Positions 57,676-64,000 of a stretch of DNA of 64,000 bases are shown here, one piece after another (positions within the stretch are counted from its first letter, which is position 1; each line of letters begins with the position of its first letter). The DNA comes from Bidens hawaiensis. Its lineage: Eukaryota > Streptophyta > Magnoliopsida > Asterales > Asteraceae. The translations under genes were made by a program, and so were the position numbers. The stretch is from contig JAIQDT010000226.1 in assembly GCA_021521415.1 (NCBI GenBank), forward strand, positions 1,714,501 through 1,778,500, written 5' to 3'. The notes under the pieces are model-generated. The model did not search any database. It was not told where the DNA came from and saw nothing but the letters and a program-made list of their open reading frames with translations.

Positions 57676-60600
57676 TTAGTTGAGTGATGAAGTGCAAGCG
57701 TTATCAACTTGCAGCTTATCAGATTCAGTTTCAGACACAGCTTGGGAAGTGAGTGTTGTTGGTTCAGGATCTTCATGAGTCAATTCTAAGTTGTCTGAAT
57801 TATCAGTTTCATAACCACACTCTCTTGGAGTTTTAACAAGTGAGGTTGGACACTGGTATTCAGCTGAGTCACTGGCATACTCCTTTATCACATAGTCCTT
57901 CTTCTCAGAGTAGTCTCTCACATCAACAAATTGCTCAACCTTACTCTTAGTCTTAGATTTCCAAAGGAAACCATGTGGTTCATATCCATGCTTTAGTAGA
58001 AACTTCTCATCACCAGTGAGTTCTGTTGGTTTCTTTCTAGAGTGTGCATCTTTTCTTCTTGTTATCTCACTGTTTGATGATCCTTGAGAACCATCAGATT
58101 TGACTGAATGACTGTCTTGTCTGATTTCCACATGCTGATAATTCTTCTTCACCAATTTCTCATTTTTCTTAGAAGACTCACTTCTTCTTACTGATTTAGT
58201 CATTTGTTTCTTTGTTGTTACTTCAGCTTTCTTCTCAATCCTTGTCTCCTTTGCAGATTTCTTTTCTTCTCTGTTCATGGTTTCATTTCCACACACCTTT
58301 CCTTTTCCTAGATATACATCATACTTCTGTTTGTACAGGACAAAGTCTTGGCCATACTTTGTTCCATCTGGTACATGGAAAGGTTGGGATTCCAATCTTT
58401 CATTACATGAGTCTGTGTGGTGACCATATTCATCACATTTCTTGCACCAAACCTTTCCTTTGAATATTTCATGTTCTTTTGGTTTCTTCAATATTTCACT
58501 TGGCTTAGGTGACTAGACTCCTCAATTTTAATGTCTTGTCTTTCAAGTTTGCTTTTGACAAAGAAAACTTTTTCAATAATCATAGGTTCTTCATCACTGC
58601 TTTCTCTAACCCTTGACTGTCTTTTCTCATACTCTTTCATAGTTTCCACTTCTCCAAAATCCAACACCTCATGACTAGAAACTATTGGATAAATTGGGAT
58701 AAAATTTTTTGTATCAACTTTTTCAGTCACCATCTTCTTTTTGTTGTTCTGCTTTATCCTACCCAATACAGCCTTGCTTGGTGGTCTGACTGCATTGTAG
58801 TTTATCTTCCTCCTTTCACAAATGTCAAAAGAAACATGTTCTCTCTTCATTTTATCATTCTATTTCTTCAATCTTGGTGGGACTGGTGGATACTTTGGAA
58901 GTTTATCAACAGATTCCGGTTTCTTATATTTTCTTCCTCTTTCAGCAGCTTTGATTTCCTCTTCAGTAATTTGATCACTCAAATTACTCAAGTCATCTTG
59001 ATCCAATTCAACTGAATCAAAGTCATCCTCAGGGACTTGAACTCCAATTGACTTATCCTCTTTTACTTCTTCCTTAATCACAAACTCTCCTTCTTCATTC
59101 ACTTCTACCTTTTTGTACAAATCAACAAATTCTTCCTTGTCTTGAAAGACATCTCTGAATTGTTGCATGTATGCATCTCTTTTCTCTTTGTCAACTTTTG
59201 GCATGAAGTTGTTGTTGAATGGAGGTGGAACTGCTTTGTATTTGTCTTGGTCCTTCACCTGGTTCAGTATACCACATATGTTGCCTGTTGAGACCAAATT
59301 CTTCAAAAATTCAGTTTTAACCTTCAGTCTTGTGTTTTGCACCTTTGCTTCAACCAACATCTTCTTTAATCCATCAATCTCAGTGATGTATCTGGTTTGA
59401 GTTCTGTAATTGATCATGCAATCATCTTCAAGGCTTTTAATCTTTTCTTCACTGATCATCTCACTTGCCTCATACCCATTGATGATACTTTGTTTTCTAA
59501 AACACTCACTTTCCAGCTTGCCTACTTTTGTTCTCAATTCAATGATAAGTTCATTTAAATCAACAGTAGGAGCAGTGTGTACCTGAGATGATGATCCTTT
59601 TTCTTTCTCAATTATAGCCATGAATGCCACATTTGCCCTCTTGATATCATCTGCAATGTCTTCTTCATGATTACTCCAATCAAAATTTCCTTCATGTTGT
59701 GTAGTCACTGCCACATTTCCTTGATTTCTTGGTTGATTTTGGTTGGCTGGAACAGTGTTGTTTGGAACATTTTGAGCAGCTTGAAGGTTTTGATTGTTTT
59801 TCATTTGAAAACCTTGATTCTGATGCATACTTTGATTCAGATTATTCATTTGAGGCTGAAAGTTGTTAAAGTTGGGATTGTAGTTGTTGTTTGGAACATG
59901 GTGATTGAAGCTGTTGTTGAAGTTGTTTATTTGATTTTTGTTGTTGTTGAATCTTAGCTGATTTTGTTGGTAATACTGCTGACCTCTTGGTTGATTTTGT
60001 TGATATTGCTGCTGACCTCCTGGTTGTTGATTCTGGAATTGATTCATTTGAAAGTTTCTTGGTTGATTGCATTCTCTTGAAATATGACCAGGTTGCTGAC
60101 AATTGTAGCAGATTGCTTTTGACTTGTCAAATCCAATCCTGTCATTAGGACCAGAAACTAGAGCCCTACCAGTTCTGTTATACAGCCTTTTACTTCTCAA
60201 ACCCAACATGGCAGCTTGCCACTTCAAATCCATGTCATCCAAGTCATATGCATCAATTTGCTCTAAATCATCTTGTACCACACTTGTGTGAATTAGGTTC
60301 TTTGCAACAAATGCATTATATGACTCAGTAAACATAGACAACAATGCATTTGTTTCATTGTTTTGACCATTTACACCACTAGAGTGATGCACATTCCCAC
60401 TTGCCATTGAGGCAGTTTCAGTATCATCAATCAGTTGCACATTGAACCTCTGCTGATTTCCTTGATTACTTGTGCTACCTCCAATGAAAGATTTTGGAGT
60501 AACAACATTATGTTCAGCTGGTTCTTCAATAATGGGAATTTGCTGTTGATTCTTGGTAGACAGATTTCCCATGGGTACAATCAATGCATTTAAAACATTG

Positions 60601-61262
60601 AAGCATGGTCTATCTTCCTTAATCATCTCATTCTCTATCATTTCAAGTTCTGCAGCCTGAAGAAAGCATACTATATCATCCAATTTCAATTCATTGAAAT
60701 TATGCTTCTAAAGGATGAACTTGCAAGCAGTATACCATTCTTTTGGCATTGAGTTGAGTAACTCTGTATTTAAATCAAAGTCATTCATTACATAATCAGT
60801 TGTCCTCAACTCATTCACAATACTTAGAAAACGTTCTAGTATTGATTTCAACCTCTCTCCTTCCTTATACTTGAACCTTTCCAACTGTTGCTTCAATCTT
60901 TGCTTCTTTATGTTCTTTAGTTCAGTATTCCCTTCTTACATTTCAAGGATGGCATCATACATTTTCTTGGCAGCTGTGTGATGTGCCACCTTGGTCAAAA
61001 TCTCCCAAGACAAACCTAGCTTAATCATAGCTAAGGCTTTGTCATCCACCTTTCTCATTCTTTCTCTTACTGCAGCAGTTGCAGCTGCATTTGCACCTTC
61101 TTCAATAGCAGCTTGTGGACCATTCTTGATGGAGTTCCACATATCAATATCATTGTAGCATACGGCTACTTCAAAAAGTACTCTCCACTTGGTAAAGTTT
61201 TCCTGTCCATACAACCTTGGTATCTTGTTAGTAGACACCTCTTGTTCCTCATATCCAGACAT
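57676..61262 (-). pseudogene. Element G gag pseudogene, very large, two zinc knuckles
   Basis: Gag starts at 61262 (MSGYEEQEVSTNKIPRLYGQ). It carries TAA at 60936, TAG at 60708, TAG at 58860 (CAG in F) and a frameshift near 58495; it then runs to 57676 (NACTSSLN). The total is about 1,190 codons, very long for Gag. The core matches F. A first knuckle CYNCQQPGHISREC is at 60069-60110. An Asn/Gln-rich stretch follows (about 60060-59700), then acidic and coiled-coil-like parts. A second knuckle, CKKCDEYGHHTDSC, is at 58405-58446, followed by Lys/Ser-rich and acidic sequence up to the protease. The part after 58850 could belong to the Gag-Pol linker. Confidence 0.88.
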
Positions 61263-61548
61263 TTTGAGAAATCAAAAATCAGTTTCTTTGTAAAAACAGA
61301 GTGTCAAAATAATTAGATCTAAAAACTGAATGCTCAGATCTGATGTGTCTGATGATATTAGAACAAGATTTAGATATAAATATTAGAACTTTAATTGAAA
61401 TAAGGAAGAGAAAACAACGGTAGATTGTAGATCTGGAAGCAAAATGAAAAACAGGGCTGCTGACGTCACAAATCAATCGAACAGTGGTTTGCTTACGTCA
61501 TTCTTCTTCAAATCTTCAATCAGCAACAATCTTTCCAAAATAGCAGTA
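61263..61548 (-). promoter_or_regulatory. Element G leader with paired TGACG motifs
   Basis: The leader between primer site and gag holds a palindromic TGACGTCA at 61461-61468 and TTACGTCA at 61493-61500 (TGACGTAA in sense), about 30 bp apart. F keeps both positions. Such sites are bound by plant TGA-type bZIP factors in other promoters; function here is inferred. Confidence 0.5.
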
Positions 61549-61564
61549 ACAAGCTTTGATACCA
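61549..61564 (-). other. Element G primer-binding site (tRNA-iMet)
   Basis: On the minus strand TGGTATCAAAGCTTGT follows the LTR; it differs by one base (G to A) from TGGTATCAGAGCTTG in F. Confidence 0.85.
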
Positions 61565-61566
61565 CT

Positions 61567-62712
61567 TGTCAGGCCCCTCGATTTCAGCTGGATCTTACTT
61601 AATCATGTCATAACTCACACATATTAATGTGCCGGTTGCAATGAATAATCAAAGGTAGAAAGCACACACAGGATTCACTAAAAAGATTTCCATCTATATA
61701 ATTTTCATCATACAAAGTGGATAGTCGATTTAGGGTTTTAGGAATCCTAGGACAGCCGTCACACGATATATTCTATCTCAATAAATGTGTCTGTCTATCC
61801 TTATTGTGCCCCCTTGGCGGCGTGCCCTAAACATTCTATTTATAGGCCTGCCAACGTTGGACAACTGTCATTCCTTCTAGAAACCCTAAATACAATCATA
61901 CATATTCAAATTACATATTCAAAATAAACTAAGTGTAAAACAAGTCTTCCGGGTAGGCTTTTCATAAATCTTCATTTTCCGAGTACGCTGTGTACTCCGC
62001 CATCCTTCAGGACTTAGTAACATAGAAGTGTACTCGAAATCAGCTTCCGAGTAAACTTTAGTTGAAGAGTATTTTACCAAGTAATAAAATACTCACCGGG
62101 TAGACTTCAGTCTTCTTGGCTTTGTCAAACTTTGCCCGAAAAATCCTTACGAGCAACCTTGTTCTTCAATGATCCATTTCAGCTCTTTGCTATAAAATAA
62201 CTTATTAGCAAAGTATACTCGGGAGTACTGTTCCTTGCTTGAGCTGAACCTTGCCCGATATTACTTAGAGATATTCCTTTAGATCATCAAGCATACTTGG
62301 ACCATACTTATTAATGAATACCTTGCCCGGTCTTGCAATCACTTGGCTTCTTGGACTTGGTTAACCAAACCTTACTCGGAAGAGTAATATACTTGGCTCT
62401 GAAGAACAGACTTGCTTGATAAAGTGAACCTTTCCTGGATTTACATAAACTAGTGTACCTTGCCCGGCAATGCACTAATTTGCAAACCCTGCTCAGATAT
62501 CCACTAAAGAAGACTTCTTGAAGTAAACCGTGCCCGATAGACAAAATATCATACCCGGCTAAGTAAAACCTTGCTCGGATGTCTAAGGTGTGCCCGGATC
62601 CATAATTAGTGAATTCTGAGGAGGTTGAGAAGATTCCAATCTTCCATATACTTCATTCTGGTCAAATCTTTGACTCAACAATCTCCCCTTAGGTCAATTG
62701 TTTGACTCAACA
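61567..62712 (-). repeat. Element G 5' LTR
   Basis: The 1146-bp LTR matches 45166-46372 except for about 30 substitutions, a deletion of about 79 bp after AATGTGCCG (61634) and small indels. TATA box (reverse CTATTTATAG) at 61836-61845. Confidence 0.92.
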
Positions 62713-64000
62713 AAATGAAAGTAGGCAAGCTGGAAAGTGAGTGTTTTAAGAAACAAAGTATCATCAATGCATATAAGGCATGTGAATTGGTGAGTGAAGA
62801 CATAATGAAAAGTTTGGAAGAAGTTGTGTAAACAGCTACAGAGCTCAGAAAAGATTCACAACTGAAATAGATGGGTTGAAGAAAATGATTATAGAAGAGA
62901 AGGTGCAGAACACAAAACTGCAAGCTGATGATGAATTCTTGAAGAACTTGGTCTCCACTAGAAATATTTGTGGAATACTAAACCAAGTTAAGGAAGAAGA
63001 CAAGTACAAAGCAGCACCACCACCTTTCAACAACAACTTTATGCCAAAAGTTGATAAAGAGAAAAGAAATGCATATCTACAATAATTCAAAGATGTTTTT
63101 CATGATAAAGAAGAACTTGCGGATTTGTATAAGAATGTTGAGGTAAGTGAAGAAGGAGAGTTTGTTGTAAAGAAAGATTTGAAGGAAGAAAAGTCAATTG
63201 GAGTTCAAGTCTCTGAAGATGACTTTGATTCAATTGATTTGAATCAAGATGACTTGAGTGATTTAAGTTATCAAATCACTGATGAGGAAATCAAAGCTGC
63301 TTAAAGAGGAAGAAAATTCAAGAAACCAAAATCTATTGACAAACTTCCAATATATCCACCTATCACATCAAGAATGAAGAAACAGAATGAAAAAACAAAG
63401 AGAGAGCATGTGTCCTTTGACTTATGTGAGAAGAAGAAGGTAAACTACAATGCTGTAAGGCCTCCAAGCAAAAAAGTTTTGGAAAAGATAAAGCAAAACA
63501 ACAAGAAAAGAGTAAAGGAAGATGTGGATGTTGAAAACTTTATTTCTGTTTATCCTATTTTCTCTAATCATGAAGTCCTTGATATTGGAGAAGTGGAAAC
63601 TATAGAAGAATATGAGAAGAGACAATCAAGACATAAAGAGAATCAAGATGAAGAACCATTGAATATGCAAAAAATGGTGTTTCTAAAGAGCACGACTGAA
63701 AGACAAGACATCAAGATTGAGGAGTTTGTCCCTTTCTCAATCAACTTTGATAGTCTAAAGAATCAAAAAACCATTGGAATCAAAGAACCAAGACCAAGTG
63801 AAAGATTCAAGAAAGAAAAATAACATGAGAAATATAAAGGAAAGGTTTGGTGCAAGAAGTGTGATGAGTATGGTCATCATACAGACTCTTGTAATGAAAG
63901 ACTCAAATTCAAGCCTTTTCATGTCCCAGATGAAACAAAGTATGGACAAGACTTTGTTATGTACAAGCAAAAATATGATAAATACCTAGGAAAGGGAAAA
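62713..64000 (+). pseudogene. Element F gag, second part, runs off the window
   Basis: It continues F Gag after G, starting with the right AAATG copy. It matches G Gag (VGKLESECFKKQSIINAY; FLKNLVSTRNICGILNQVK; NYNAVRPPSKKVLEKIKQNN). Stops and shifts occur at about 62831, 63083 (CAA to TAA likely), 63301 and 63821. The second zinc knuckle CKKCDEYGHHTDSC lies in another frame near 63854-63895. The end is cut by the window. Confidence 0.88.

Larger units (their letters stand above)
45166..62712 (-). mobile_element. Sirevirus-type copia element G, full length, 17.5 kb
   Basis: G is a complete SIRE/Maximus-type element on the minus strand with a perfect target duplication AAATG. Order in element sense: 5' LTR (62712-61567), tRNA-iMet primer site, gag (61262 to about 57676), pol (to 54217), 3.1 kb without genes, a very long extra ORF region (51121-46608), polypurine tract and 3' LTR (46372-45166). 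It is large for a copia element; Sireviruses are usually about 9-12 kb. The LTRs differ by about 3% plus a deletion of about 79 bp in the 5' LTR (after 61634) and a 14-bp duplication near 61908. All genes carry stops. Confidence 0.92.
42028..64000 (+). mobile_element. Sirevirus-type copia element F, runs off the window
   Basis: F is a SIRE/Maximus-type copia element on the plus strand: 5' LTR 42028-43181, tRNA-iMet primer site, and a large gag (43471-45165, then 62713-64000) split by the same-family element G. The left target duplication is GGTTA (42023-42027); its partner is outside the window. Pol is not seen. Confidence 0.88.

Overview
The window is plant nuclear DNA made entirely of LTR retrotransposons nested inside one another. 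I found no host gene, no organellar DNA, and no rRNA or tRNA gene. The element families (Ty3/gypsy Athila and Tekay/Del; Ty1/copia, including a SIRE/Maximus-type Sirevirus) and the plant tRNA-Asp and tRNA-iMet primer-binding sites indicate a eudicot. The Sirevirus third ORF resembles proteins I recall mainly from Asteraceae, so an Asteraceae genome is my best guess (inference).

Layout. Copia element A (+) is the oldest host layer (1-2490, 40981-42027). A Tekay-type gag-only element D (+, 2491-40980) sits in A. D's 5' LTR is split and holds, from left to right: Athila 1 (+, 3729-~14446), an inverted and truncated Athila 2 (-, ~14450-19803), and copia element C (+, 19804-34914). A young, apparently intact copia element B (-, 19992-28206) is inserted in C's leader. 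After D's 3' LTR, A resumes and is cut by Sirevirus F (+, 42028 to beyond the window end). F's gag holds a full-length 17.5-kb Sirevirus G (-, 45166-62712).

Three insertions are framed by target-site duplications: B (GTTTG, perfect), G (AAATG, perfect) and D (GCATG/ACATG, one mismatch). The order of insertion therefore reads A > D > C > B and A > F > G. Athila 1 entered D, Athila 2 entered C, and a later deletion fused the two Athilas around 14443-14450. LTR divergence judged by eye agrees: B has one difference in 886 bp, Athila 1 about 1%, G about 3%, and D more.

Only B looks capable of coding for its own movement: one uninterrupted 1336-codon gag-pol frame with all catalytic residues between near-identical LTRs. 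The other elements carry frameshifts and stops, many of the C-to-T type in CHG context. Points of special interest are the very long extra ORF of G, the gag-only element D, repeated motifs in copia leaders and Sirevirus LTRs, and three antisense same-family pairs that form long inverted repeats.
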